Origin: G963668435 sp963668435
GTDB taxonomy: Bacteria > Latescibacterota > Latescibacteria > Latescibacterales > Latescibacteraceae
Reading direction: 5' to 3'
Assembly (NCBI GenBank): GCA_963668435.2
Contig: CAXXSC010000001.1
Coordinates: 828,485-892,484, forward strand
DNA: 64,000 nt
Positions 24,984-33,488 of this stretch are shown one piece after another. Numbering within the stretch: position 1 is the stretch's first letter; every line of letters starts with the position of its first letter. A program made the translations under genes and the position numbers. The notes below the pieces were generated by a model. The model was not told the DNA's origin and searched no databases. It saw only the letters and a list, made by a program, of their open reading frames with translations.

Positions 24984-25301
24984 ATTGTTCACCTGCGCTT
25001 TATAAGCTTGATGGTTGTGGCGCATTCTTTTCGATGACAATGACAGATAGATATCTCTGTTCGGAATCCACACCTATATGTGGTAGATAAAAAAAATACG
25101 CCCAACGTGAAAGACTTTTTCCACGTTGGCTATAATATGCTTTCGATATGTTATGTATTTGTTAGGAATCTGCAAGAATACTGATAAATACCCTGAAAAA
25201 GTGTTGAACATTCCATTTAAGGTCTGAACACCTTAATGAAATGATCTTTTTCTGTTGCATTATCCCAAGTTCGGAATAAACCGATTGAGCAGACATGATT
25301 C
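24984..25301. other. Intergenic region upstream of phoB
   Basis: 318 bp without a gene. It holds the leftward terminator listed next and a second imperfect hairpin, TTAAGGT (25217-25223) with ACCTTAA (25230-25236), of unknown role. No convincing Pho box was found in front of phoB. Confidence 0.6.
25087..25129 (-). terminator. Rho-independent terminator after the HD-domain gene
   Basis: CCAACGTG (25102-25109) pairs with CACGTTGG (25122-25129); read leftwards it is followed by a run of eight Ts. It lies about 170 bp past the stop of the leftward HD gene and separates it from phoB. Confidence 0.75.
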
Positions 25302-25868
25302 TCAGAGCCCTATCTTCTTGGCAACATCACGCATGCCCATGATGACCTCAGTGAAAAGGTCGCTGAGCTCGATTTCCAGCATTTCAGCGCCTTGGCTGAT
25401 CACTGACCTGTCGGCTCCCGCGGCGAATGCCGGCTGTTTCCACTTTTTCTTCACTGATTTTGCGGTGAGATCCATGACGCTTTTTGAGGGCCTGACCAGC
25501 GCGCAGGCAGTTACCAGTCCCGTGAGCTCGTCTATGGTGAACAGGACTTTTTCCATGAGGCTTTCGGGTTTTTCATCCGAGCAGATGCCCCAGCCGTGGG
25601 AGACGACAGCGCGGATGTAATCTGACGGCCATCCCCTCTCGGTCAGGATTTCACGGGTTTTTGAGCAGTGCTCCTCGGGAAAGCGCTCGTAATCGAGGTC
25701 ATGGATGAGCCCGATGATGCCCCATAATTCCTCGTCCTCGCTGTATTTTCTCGCCATATGACGCATGACCGCCTCAACTGCCAGCGCGTGATTGATAAGC
25801 GACTCAGACGAATTGTACTCTGTGAGAAGCGCCCATGCCTCATCCCGTGTCGGTTTGTGCTCTTCCAT
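25302..25868 (-). CDS. HDIG-type HD-domain hydrolase
   Basis: Small cytoplasmic HD-superfamily phosphohydrolase, 188 residues. Seen: LINHALAVEAVMRHMARK (first His), GLIHDLDYERFPEEHC (HD pair plus following His), VVSHGWGICSDEKPES and TIDELTGLVTACALVRP, which closely follow the HDIG/predicted metal-dependent hydrolase group found next to cell-cycle or tRNA-repair genes. Function unknown; nucleotide monophosphates are possible substrates. Monocistronic: preceded by GAGGCTTACAGC and followed by its own terminator. Confidence 0.8.
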   Translation of the reverse strand: MEEHKPTRDEAWALLTEYNSSESLINHALAVEAVMRHMARKYSEDEELWGIIGLIHDLDYERFPEEHCSKTREILTERGWPSDYIRAVVSHGWGICSDEKPESLMEKVLFTIDELTGLVTACALVRPSKSVMDLTAKSVKKKWKQPAFAAGADRSVISQGAEMLEIELSDLFTEVIMGMRDVAKKIGL

Positions 25869-26060
25869 GCTGTAAGCCTCCAGGTAATCTATTGGCGGAC
25901 ATTTTTTGCATATGTCAGAAGTGGAATATAGGAAAATTGTGTTTTGAGATAGGGGGTGTTTTCATTATCCTTTAACATTTCCACGATATATTCATAATCA
26001 CCTTGTTAAATATACTCTGAGGAGATACGATTATCAATCGTTGAAAAAACTGGAGGGGCT

Positions 26061-28463
26061 GTGAAAGTTGTGATGCTGAAAAGTTGGATTATCCTTGCGG
26101 TCATTTTCATTTTCCAAAACGGTCAGGCTGCCGGACAGGTTTCTACCGGTGCCGTGTTCGGTGTTGTTTTCGATTCAGTCAGTGGTGAGCCGCTCTATGG
26201 CGCCGCAGTCAGTGTTGTCGATACTCAGAAAGGCGGGATGACTGATGCTCAGGGGCGTTTCCGGATCGAGGATATCCCCTCCGGAACCTGCAAGCTCCGC
26301 ATTTCAATGATAGGTTACAAAACACTGATCAGGCCCAATGTCCGGATCAGTCCTGGGCGCTCGACTGAAATATCGGTCAGTCTCGAGGACGATCCGGTCG
26401 AGATGGATGCCGTTGTGGTCAAGGCAAAGGAGTCCTATTTCGAAAAAGATCCCGAGGCGGAGGTTTCGGGGCGGACTATCGACACCCAGGAAATTCTCGA
26501 CGGCGCGGGTGGTATGATGGATGTTCAGCGTATTGTCCAGGTCCTGCCCTCGGTCGTTTCGGGATCCGACCAGATGAACGAGATCATCGTTCGCGGTGGG
26601 AATTATGGCGAGAATCTCTTTGTTATGGATGGCATCGAGATTCCCAATCCCAACCACTTTGCCTCCCAGGGGGCAGGCGGTGGTCCAATATCTCTTTTAC
26701 GGGCAGAATTTATTCGAGATGTCAGTTTTTTGGCGGGGGCATTTCCCGCGAAATTCGGCGACAAGGCCTCCTCGGTTATGGATATCAATCTCAGGCGCGG
26801 GAGCCGTGATCGTAACCTGAGCAATGTGGATATCGGAATGGCGGGCGCCGGATTCATGGCAGAAGGGCCGTTTGGATCGCGCGGATCATATCTTTTATCG
26901 GCACGAAAAAGCTTCCTCGATCTCATCATCTCCAATACCGGGCTCACCGCTGTGCCTCAATACTACAATTTCCAGGGCAAGGTGACTGTAAACCTTGGTG
27001 AAAAGCACACCCTTCTATGGAATTCAGTCTATGGCGCCGACTCGATCAGGATTAAGCCCGGCGATGAAGAAGATCTCGATGAAGAGCATGTCGATCAGTC
27101 GACAGACCTCATGATCACGGGTCTTACGCTCAAAAGCGCGCTGGTGAACAATGTATATTCCGAGCTGGTGCTGTCCCATGTCAGGAACAACTGGGAAACT
27201 GATGTCTGGGAGGACGGTGTCAGTAGAAGCGAAGCTTTTTACAATAACTATTCCACGGAGTCCGAAACGAACCTGAAATACAATTTGTCATGGTTTCTCG
27301 GGAAACACGAGCTGTCCGGCGGAGTGTCTTTCAAGAACAGTGCATTCGATCACAATGTGTTTGCCGATCAGGATACTGTATTCATTCATGACACTTCGTT
27401 CGCCAGCGCTGAGCAGGATACTGTCACCGGCATTTACAGAATTTATCAGGCCTGGCGCGACAGGCAGGATGTCAGCACATTGAAAAGCGCGGCATATGGG
27501 CAATTGAGGCTCAATCTGTTTCCGCGGCTCATGCTCAGGCTCGGCGGACGCTACGACCACATCGAATACACGGGCGACAGCAATGTTTCGCCGCGCCTCG
27601 GTTTCCGTTATACAATACTTGACAATCTCTGGCTGAACGGTGCTTATGGCGTACACTACCAGAGCCCGTCCTATCTCGCGCTCACCGCCCACAAAGACAA
27701 CGATGACCTGAAGAACTATCACACACGCCAGTATGTCCTCGGAACCGAATGGCAGCCGAAACCGGAAATGCGGATAACATTCGAGGGCTATACGAAACGG
27801 TATCGCGACATACCGGTGCAGGCATCCTGGCTCACGCCGGATCCCTGGGATTCCTCGGAAGGTCGTGCTGTCAACGGCGCAAAGGGGCATTCGGAGGGGC
27901 TTGAGCTGTATGTCCACCGCAAAATGAGCAGTTCTTACATGTACATTTTCTCGTATTCGTTCTATCGTGCCTGGTTCGAGGATCCCCGGACAGGTGAAGA
28001 GGTGCCCTGGGATTTCGATCACCGGAATGTACTCACGTTTACAAGCGCGAAACGCTGGACACTGGCCGGTAAGCCCTGGTACGACAACCTTAAAACGAAA
28101 CTCTGGTACAAGATGTTCGCATGGCTCCTGCCCTTTGGCGACGAGGTGCTTCTATCTGCGAAATGGCGCTATGCCGGTGGACGTCCCTATACAAAACAGG
28201 AGTATCTCAGACCATACCATACATGGATCGTTCCGGGAGAGCAGTCGTTGAACACAGAGCGCATGGCCGATTACCACCGTCTCGATATTCGTCTCGACCA
28301 GCGTTACTATTTCAAGAACTGGAGCCTTGTTTTCTATCTTGATGTGGTCAATATCTACAACCGTGACAACATCTGGGACTATACACGAAATGAATACGGT
28401 GAAAAGAAGATTATCAGCCAGTACCAGACAATGCCGATCGGCGGTTTCAATATAGAATTTTGA
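26061..28463 (+). CDS. TonB-dependent outer-membrane receptor
   Basis: Outer-membrane active transporter, 800 residues. Start GTG after GGAGG. Signal peptide ends near GQAAGQ. Then a CarboxypepD_reg-like Ig domain (about 30-118: GVVFDSVSGEPLYGAAVSVVD, GRFRIEDIPSGTCKLRISMIGYK), a plug (about 150-245: VLPSVVSGSDQMNEIIVRGG, NLFVMDGIEIPNPNHF) and a beta-barrel with alternating aromatic strands ending FNIEF, the terminal Phe needed by BamA. No SusD partner is adjacent, so it is not a classic glycan PUL pair. Substrate unknown. A single TTTAACAT half-site at 25971 is too weak to claim Pho control. Confidence 0.88.
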   Translation: MKVVMLKSWIILAVIFIFQNGQAAGQVSTGAVFGVVFDSVSGEPLYGAAVSVVDTQKGGMTDAQGRFRIEDIPSGTCKLRISMIGYKTLIRPNVRISPGRSTEISVSLEDDPVEMDAVVVKAKESYFEKDPEAEVSGRTIDTQEILDGAGGMMDVQRIVQVLPSVVSGSDQMNEIIVRGGNYGENLFVMDGIEIPNPNHFASQGAGGGPISLLRAEFIRDVSFLAGAFPAKFGDKASSVMDINLRRGSRDRNLSNVDIGMAGAGFMAEGPFGSRGSYLLSARKSFLDLIISNTGLTAVPQYYNFQGKVTVNLGEKHTLLWNSVYGADSIRIKPGDEEDLDEEHVDQSTDLMITGLTLKSALVNNVYSELVLSHVRNNWETDVWEDGVSRSEAFYNNYSTESETNLKYNLSWFLGKHELSGGVSFKNSAFDHNVFADQDTVFIHDTSFASAEQDTVTGIYRIYQAWRDRQDVSTLKSAAYGQLRLNLFPRLMLRLGGRYDHIEYTGDSNVSPRLGFRYTILDNLWLNGAYGVHYQSPSYLALTAHKDNDDLKNYHTRQYVLGTEWQPKPEMRITFEGYTKRYRDIPVQASWLTPDPWDSSEGRAVNGAKGHSEGLELYVHRKMSSSYMYIFSYSFYRAWFEDPRTGEEVPWDFDHRNVLTFTSAKRWTLAGKPWYDNLKTKLWYKMFAWLLPFGDEVLLSAKWRYAGGRPYTKQEYLRPYHTWIVPGEQSLNTERMADYHRLDIRLDQRYYFKNWSLVFYLDVVNIYNRDNIWDYTRNEYGEKKIISQYQTMPIGGFNIEF

Positions 28464-28505
28464 TTTCTGCTTGTCGCCAGTCATGCAAAACGGTATTTTT
28501 CGGGC

Positions 28506-29411
28506 ATGAAAACTCCCGAAAATGGCCAAAAAAAATATGCAGTCAGCGGCAGAAAACCTTCCTGGCTGAAAAAGCCCATATCCTCTGGCGCAACCTGGCG
28601 GGCAACCAGCGGGCTGATCGAATCGGCCGGACTGACAACAGTCTGTAAAGAGGCGCACTGCCCCAATCTCGGCGAATGTTTCACCCGCGGAACCGCTACG
28701 TTCATGATCCTCGGAGCCACCTGCACGCGTGCCTGCCGCTTTTGTGCTGTCAATAAAGGCACACCGGATGTTCCCGATATCGAGGAACCCGAAAAAATAG
28801 CTGGGGCTGCCCGCGAAATGCAGCTGTCCTACGCGGTTGTGACCTCTGTAACCCGCGACGACCTTCCCGATGGCGGCGCCTCGCATTTTGCCAAAACCGT
28901 GGTGGCTTTGCGGGAGGTGAATCCCGGTATCCGGGTGGAGCTTCTCGTGCCCGATTTTCTGGGGGACATGGATGCCCTCGATACTGTCATTGCCGCTCGT
29001 CCGGATGTGCTCAATCATAACATCGAAACTGTGCCGCGCCTCTATTCCCCGGTTCGTCCGGGTGCAGAGTATAAACGGTCACTCGGCCTGTTCACGCATG
29101 CGGCGAAACATGGCGGTATCCCGCTCAAATCGGGCATTATGCTTGGATTGGGGGAGCGCGAGGGTGAGATCGCCACTGTCCTCGATGATCTTCTTGATGC
29201 CGGCGTAAAGCTTCTGACGCTCGGTCAGTATCTCCAGCCCGGCAGGGATCAGCTTCCGGTCAGCGAGTATGTAACGCCTGAGACTTTCGCGATGTGGCGG
29301 GAGCGGGCGCTCGATGCCGGTTTTTCCGCGGTTGCTTCCGGTCCCCATGTCAGGAGTTCTTACAGGGCTGAGGGTATGGCTGACAGCATTTCCATGAAGT
29401 CAGGTCTCTGA
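28506..29411 (+). CDS. lipA: Lipoyl synthase
   Basis: Radical-SAM enzyme that inserts two sulfurs into protein-bound octanoyl groups to make lipoate. 301 residues, normal for the family. Both Fe-S sites are present: auxiliary cluster CX4CX5C (Cys47, Cys52, Cys58 in CKEAHCPNLGEC) and radical-SAM CX3CX2C (Cys73, Cys77, Cys80 in CTRACRFC). The C-terminal RSSYRAE serine block is intact, as are VTSVTRDDLPDGGASHFA and TLGQYLQP. It begins 42 bp after the TonB receptor. No lipB or lipoate-protein gene is next to it. Confidence 0.97.
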   Translation: MKTPENGQKKYAVSGRKPSWLKKPISSGATWRATSGLIESAGLTTVCKEAHCPNLGECFTRGTATFMILGATCTRACRFCAVNKGTPDVPDIEEPEKIAGAAREMQLSYAVVTSVTRDDLPDGGASHFAKTVVALREVNPGIRVELLVPDFLGDMDALDTVIAARPDVLNHNIETVPRLYSPVRPGAEYKRSLGLFTHAAKHGGIPLKSGIMLGLGEREGEIATVLDDLLDAGVKLLTLGQYLQPGRDQLPVSEYVTPETFAMWRERALDAGFSAVASGPHVRSSYRAEGMADSISMKSGL

Positions 29412-29583
29412 GAACGGTGTCTGACCTCGGGTATTTCACGAGTAACTGTTTTGTCTTTTCAACATTATTATGTGACTGTATTGCACGATAGACGCTTGGC
29501 TCTTGATTATACTGTTTTGAAATTCACGACTTTTTTCGTATCTTATTATTACAGGATGTTGCTAACCATCGGAGTCTGTAAGC

Positions 29584-30441
29584 ATGGGAAAAAACAGCAC
29601 ACGCCGCTCTACTTTACGCACTTTCGGTGCCGCTGCAGCGGGAACTTTTCTTGCGCCGCACACCTCTATGTCTGCCGCTGACGGGAAACGTGCGACTGCG
29701 TTCGCGCTTGTCGGCGACCGCTATCATAATTCCGATTACATACGTACCGGACTGGGGAAAACCCTTGTCCGCGAGGCAGGTCTTTCAATCGATTTCACCG
29801 ATGAGGTGACCCTGCTCAACACCGATACACTCCAGCATTACCGTATGCTTATTATGTTTCGTGACGGTATGCATTGGCCAGGTGGTTATGGCTATCACGG
29901 CGCGTATCCCGGGCTGGACTCAAAGGCTGAGCTCACGAGCATTCCGCCGCTGCCCGAGGTCGATGCCAAACCGGTCATGTGGATGACCGAGGCGCAGGGC
30001 AAGGCGGTGAAAGACTTTGTCGAGAGCGGCGGCTCAGCGTTCTTTTTCCATAACAACAGCCATGTGTCGCTGGCAAGTCAGGATTACCGTGATGTCGAGG
30101 GTGCCGCCTATACCGGTCATCCGGCCATCAGGCAGTTCTGGGTGAAAATCACGAATAAAAAGCACCCGATCACAAAAGGTGTCAACGATTTCCTCGTGAC
30201 TGACGAGCAGCATTATGTAACCTATGACAAGTCACCTGAGTATGTTATCATGAGGAGCGAGAATGCCGACGGCCTTTCTTTCGGTGATCAGGGACCGTCC
30301 TGCGAGGCAGGCTGGGCCTATGATTACGGCAAGGGACGGGTCTGTTTTATGGCGCCGGGCCACATGATCAGCGCGCTCTGGAATCCTGAATATGTTAAAC
30401 TTCAGCACAATGCGGTTACGTGGCTGTTGCGCGAAAGTTAA
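29584..30441 (+). CDS. Exported ThuA-like protein
   Basis: 285 residues with a Tat-type N-terminus (NSTRRSTLRTFGAAAAGTFLA). The rest is a ThuA-like (class I glutamine-amidotransferase fold) domain: ATAFALVGDRYHNSDYIRTG at the first strand, LLNTDTLQHYRMLIMFRDG, AVKDFVESGGSAFFFHNNSH at the nucleophile-elbow position, GHPAIRQFWVKI, HPITKGVNDF, DEQHYV, and the terminal GKGRVCFMAPGHM with HNAVTWLL. ThuA proteins are tied to disaccharide (trehalose, sucrose) use, but their reaction is unclear. No catalytic Cys is seen at the elbow. An AT-rich gap separates it from the second DUF362 gene. Confidence 0.75.
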   Translation: MGKNSTRRSTLRTFGAAAAGTFLAPHTSMSAADGKRATAFALVGDRYHNSDYIRTGLGKTLVREAGLSIDFTDEVTLLNTDTLQHYRMLIMFRDGMHWPGGYGYHGAYPGLDSKAELTSIPPLPEVDAKPVMWMTEAQGKAVKDFVESGGSAFFFHNNSHVSLASQDYRDVEGAAYTGHPAIRQFWVKITNKKHPITKGVNDFLVTDEQHYVTYDKSPEYVIMRSENADGLSFGDQGPSCEAGWAYDYGKGRVCFMAPGHMISALWNPEYVKLQHNAVTWLLRES

Positions 30442-30482
30442 AAAATATTAACACATATTAAATTTTATTAAAAAAATATTAA
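30438..30482 (+). repeat. Short AT-rich direct repeat
   Basis: TTAAAAAATATTAA (30438-30451) and TTAAAAAAATATTAA (30468-30482), 30 bp apart, in the spacer between the ThuA-like and DUF362 genes. Each copy is close to a palindrome. It may be a promoter upstream element or a nucleoid-protein site. Confidence 0.4.
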
Positions 30483-30595
30483 TACTATTTGGCTTTATTT
30501 GCGTCTACAATAAATGGGGGAGTCACCGTCAACGCAGCACTCTTTTTTTTAACTGTACCCGCAGGAACGGGTCTATGTAGCAAACTGGAGACAAC

Positions 30596-32197
30596 ATGAA
30601 ACGTAGAGTATTTATCAGTACTGCCGCGACAGCAGGTGTTGCCGGTTCTCTGGCCGGTTGTTCATCTGCCGCGAAAATGAACTCGGCAAATGTCGGGGCA
30701 TTCGATGTGCATCCTTTTGTCAAGGCCCATCCCGAGGCTGTCTTTATGTATGTCACCAATATCAGTGACAAACGTGACGAGGCTGGCATCCGTTCGGTTG
30801 GCCAGAAGCTGTCAAAGGAATTGATCGTCAAGGCCACTAATACTGGTATCAGCAACGCAACGAAAATTACGATCAAGCCTAACTGGACCTGTTGCGGCCC
30901 GCAGGACGGTCATCCTGTCTATGAGAAACTCGGTGTCAACACTGATCCGTATTTTGTCGAAGGATGGGTGGGATCGATGCGTCAGGCCGGTCCGACGGAT
31001 TATTATATTCGCGAATGCGCCTGCCCCAATGCCTGGGAAGACATGGGCTGGTCGGCAATGGCAGAGCGTGCAGGCATCGATCTTAAGGACCTCTCCTCCA
31101 TGGATTACTGGAAGGTCAAAGACGAGATCAATTTCGTCGATATCCCCGATCCCGTCGTGTTCAAGAAAAAAGGTTTCATGGCACCCATGAACGAGAAGGA
31201 CACTTTTCTCGTCAATATCGCCAAGCTCAAGGCGCACGGCATGGGAATCACCACCTGCGTCAAGAACCTGCAGGGCATTAACGGAAAACGTTTCTCGAAT
31301 TTCTGCGGACGTTATGATCAGATCAGGCGCCACTATGGCAAGAAATATTCCAAGTTCATGGTCAAGAATTTCGAGAAAAACATCGAGGCACTCCACAAGA
31401 AACACCTCGAAATGGGTATTCCCCGCTGGGATCGTCCGGGTAACGAGGGCGGCATCTGGCAGGAGCAGTGGTGCAACCGTATGCTCGATTCCCTTTCGGT
31501 CACCCCGACCGGCATCAACGTAATCGAGGGTATCTACAGCCAGGACGGCAATGGTTTCGGCAGCGGCCCGCACGAGAAACTGGGCAAGTACGGTGTCACC
31601 AGCCGCGATTACATGTCAAACATCGTTATTTTCGGTATGGACCCGATCAAGTGCGATATCATCGCTCACTGGATTGCCGGTCAGGAGCCGGGCAACTTCG
31701 GCCTCTTCCATATCGCAATGGAACGCGGCATGTCCGATGTTCTCGATCCGCATGATATACCGCTCTACTCCTGGAATAATGGCAAGGCAACACCCGCCAA
31801 GCTCGACAACTATGAGCGCACGCCGCTGGTTACCTACTATCTCCAGCGCGACTACAATGGCCAGAACGAGCCGAAATACCATCTCTGCAACGAGCCGTTC
31901 GATTACGCGGCATTCAAGAAGGGTGCTCGTGTCGGCGACTGCACGCCCTCCATCAAGGAACTCGGTTTCGACAACGACAAGAACCTTGTCATGGAACTGA
32001 ACCTGCCGAAAAAAGACGATGTCTATGTCGATGTCGTCGACAAGCGCGGCGAGGTCCTGTGGCGTATGCACGCTCCCGATGCGGAGCCCGGCGTTCACCA
32101 GGTGGTCTGGGACGGTTTCTCCCATCCCGGCCTCTACAATGTCTATGTCAAGGGCATGGGCTGGGACGCCGAACGTCAGATGGTTATCTATTCCTAA
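30596..32197 (+). CDS. Tat-exported DUF362 lipoprotein with C-terminal Ig-like tail
   Basis: Second DUF362 protein, 533 residues. N-terminus MKRRVFISTAATAGVAGSLAGC combines a Tat motif with a lipobox. Core motifs match the 12.0-13.5 kb paralogue: IKPNWTCCGP, KLKAHGMGITTCVKNLQG, FSNFCGRYDQ, WCNRMLD and INVIEGIYSQDGNGFGSG, with the terminal DPIKCDIIAHWIAGQEPGN. It has more Cys residues than the paralogue (CCGP, ECACP) that could bind metal. The last 75 residues (VYVDVVDKRGEVLWRMH, VWDGFSHPGLYNVYV) form a FlgD-like Ig domain, often a spacer in secreted proteins. The start follows GGAGACAAC. Function unknown. Confidence 0.8.
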   Translation: MKRRVFISTAATAGVAGSLAGCSSAAKMNSANVGAFDVHPFVKAHPEAVFMYVTNISDKRDEAGIRSVGQKLSKELIVKATNTGISNATKITIKPNWTCCGPQDGHPVYEKLGVNTDPYFVEGWVGSMRQAGPTDYYIRECACPNAWEDMGWSAMAERAGIDLKDLSSMDYWKVKDEINFVDIPDPVVFKKKGFMAPMNEKDTFLVNIAKLKAHGMGITTCVKNLQGINGKRFSNFCGRYDQIRRHYGKKYSKFMVKNFEKNIEALHKKHLEMGIPRWDRPGNEGGIWQEQWCNRMLDSLSVTPTGINVIEGIYSQDGNGFGSGPHEKLGKYGVTSRDYMSNIVIFGMDPIKCDIIAHWIAGQEPGNFGLFHIAMERGMSDVLDPHDIPLYSWNNGKATPAKLDNYERTPLVTYYLQRDYNGQNEPKYHLCNEPFDYAAFKKGARVGDCTPSIKELGFDNDKNLVMELNLPKKDDVYVDVVDKRGEVLWRMHAPDAEPGVHQVVWDGFSHPGLYNVYVKGMGWDAERQMVIYS

Positions 32198-32221
32198 GAC
32201 GTTTGATAGCAAGAGACAGAA

Positions 32222-32253
32222 AAGACCGGGGTGTTTGCCCCGGTCTTTTTTTT
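32222..32253 (+). terminator. Rho-independent terminator
   Basis: AAGACCGGGG (32222-32231) pairs with CCCCGGTCTT (32238-32247) around TGTTTG, followed by eight Ts. It ends the DUF362 lipoprotein transcript. Confidence 0.92.
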
Positions 32254-32378
32254 ACATCAAGTTTTGTATAGTTTTCGGATAAGCCCCAAGGTTGCTATCA
32301 TATATTCCAACAGGTGCTTTAACTTCAGTGAGCACGCGGCAGTCTGAGGTGAACAGCGTTATGATGAGAAGATATCGT

Positions 32379-33488
32379 TTATTTCGTGCTGATAGAGGCC
32401 AGCCACTTTTTGAATGCCGGATCGTCGGTGAGATTTCGCGCGACTATATCGTGGCCCTCTGCAAGAAGGTGGCAGCTGTCGCCGAACGTGTTACTGGGGA
32501 TTTTTGCCGTGAACGTGTCGTAATATGGGATGTCTCGCTCGTCGAAAATCTCTTTCATGCGGTCGACCGCGGCAAACAGGCGCTCCTGGCTTTCCGGTGT
32601 CAGGTAGTAGTTGTTAAACGGGCCGATCATGACAAAAACGCTTGTGCCCTTTTTTCCCAGACAGTCAATAGCGTCGAGGAACAGCCCGAACTGGATGGAT
32701 TCGTCGGGATTGATGAACGGCTCGTCGCCGCGTTTCATCCCTTTCGTTTCCCAGTCTATGCCGCGGCCCTGTTTTTCCGCCATGACCGGTGCCGCCCGGA
32801 ACGTGATGGCCGAGAACGGGGATTCGTAGGGATGGTCCATCATCCATGAGGATATGCTCTTGTTTTCGTAGTAGTTAGACATCAGGTGACGGACAAAGGG
32901 GAATACGCGGAAAACATGTTCTGACTGGTAACCGAGACGCGTGTTCAGGTCGTGGTAGTAGTTGATGCGCCTGTCGAACTGGGGGATCAGGCGCGGGTGA
33001 TGGTAGCGTGATTTTTTTTCGCTCCTGAGATCACGGCGCGGGCTGGCAATCCAGAGCGGACTGCACTGCAGTATGATATTTGTGTCGCTGAGATAGTCGC
33101 CGTAATGGTGGACAATACCGTTTATGCCTGCCATGAAGAGCCCGTCATTGCCGAGATTGGCGACACGCGGCGCACCGAGATATTCGTTGATATAGTGGCT
33201 GATTGTCTGGTTGTTCGGCACCTCCTGTCCCCATATGACCGAGTCGCCGAGGAGCATGATGTCATAATCCTCCCTCGCGCGTTTCATCCAGCGCATATAG
33301 GCCCAATAATCGCTCTGGAGCTCCGCCCAGCAGGTCTCGCGATGGTCGGGACCCGGTTCGTAGCGCTCCCACGATCCCCAGCCATAGTAGATGACAGCGG
33401 TGACTGCAGCGGTGATCACAATCGCCGCCAGCCACTCGCGCACACCGAGAATGAGCGCGTTAGAAGCGGAAGTAGAGGAAGATTTCAT
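32379..33488 (-). CDS. Membrane-anchored SGNH-hydrolase-like protein (MBOAT partner)
   Basis: 369 residues: one N-terminal transmembrane helix (about 16-35) and an extracytoplasmic SGNH/GDSL-fold domain. Nucleophile motif DIMLLGDSVIWGQ with Ser83; Gly/Asn blocks VANLGNDGLFMAGI and IGPFNNYY; terminal DSCHLLAEGH with Asp337 and His340. All three catalytic elements are present, so it should be an active acyl-esterase or acyltransferase, like AlgJ/AlgX or DltD-type partners. Its start lies inside the MBOAT gene (29-bp overlap), so the two are coupled. Together they probably move acyl (acetyl) groups across the membrane onto a polysaccharide. Confidence 0.78.
   Translation of the reverse strand: MKSSSTSASNALILGVREWLAAIVITAAVTAVIYYGWGSWERYEPGPDHRETCWAELQSDYWAYMRWMKRAREDYDIMLLGDSVIWGQEVPNNQTISHYINEYLGAPRVANLGNDGLFMAGINGIVHHYGDYLSDTNIILQCSPLWIASPRRDLRSEKKSRYHHPRLIPQFDRRINYYHDLNTRLGYQSEHVFRVFPFVRHLMSNYYENKSISSWMMDHPYESPFSAITFRAAPVMAEKQGRGIDWETKGMKRGDEPFINPDESIQFGLFLDAIDCLGKKGTSVFVMIGPFNNYYLTPESQERLFAAVDRMKEIFDERDIPYYDTFTAKIPSNTFGDSCHLLAEGHDIVARNLTDDPAFKKWLASISTK

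Noticed and set aside
25971..25990. Pho box upstream of the TonB receptor
   Set aside because: Only one TTTAACAT unit is present; the second 11-nt unit does not match.
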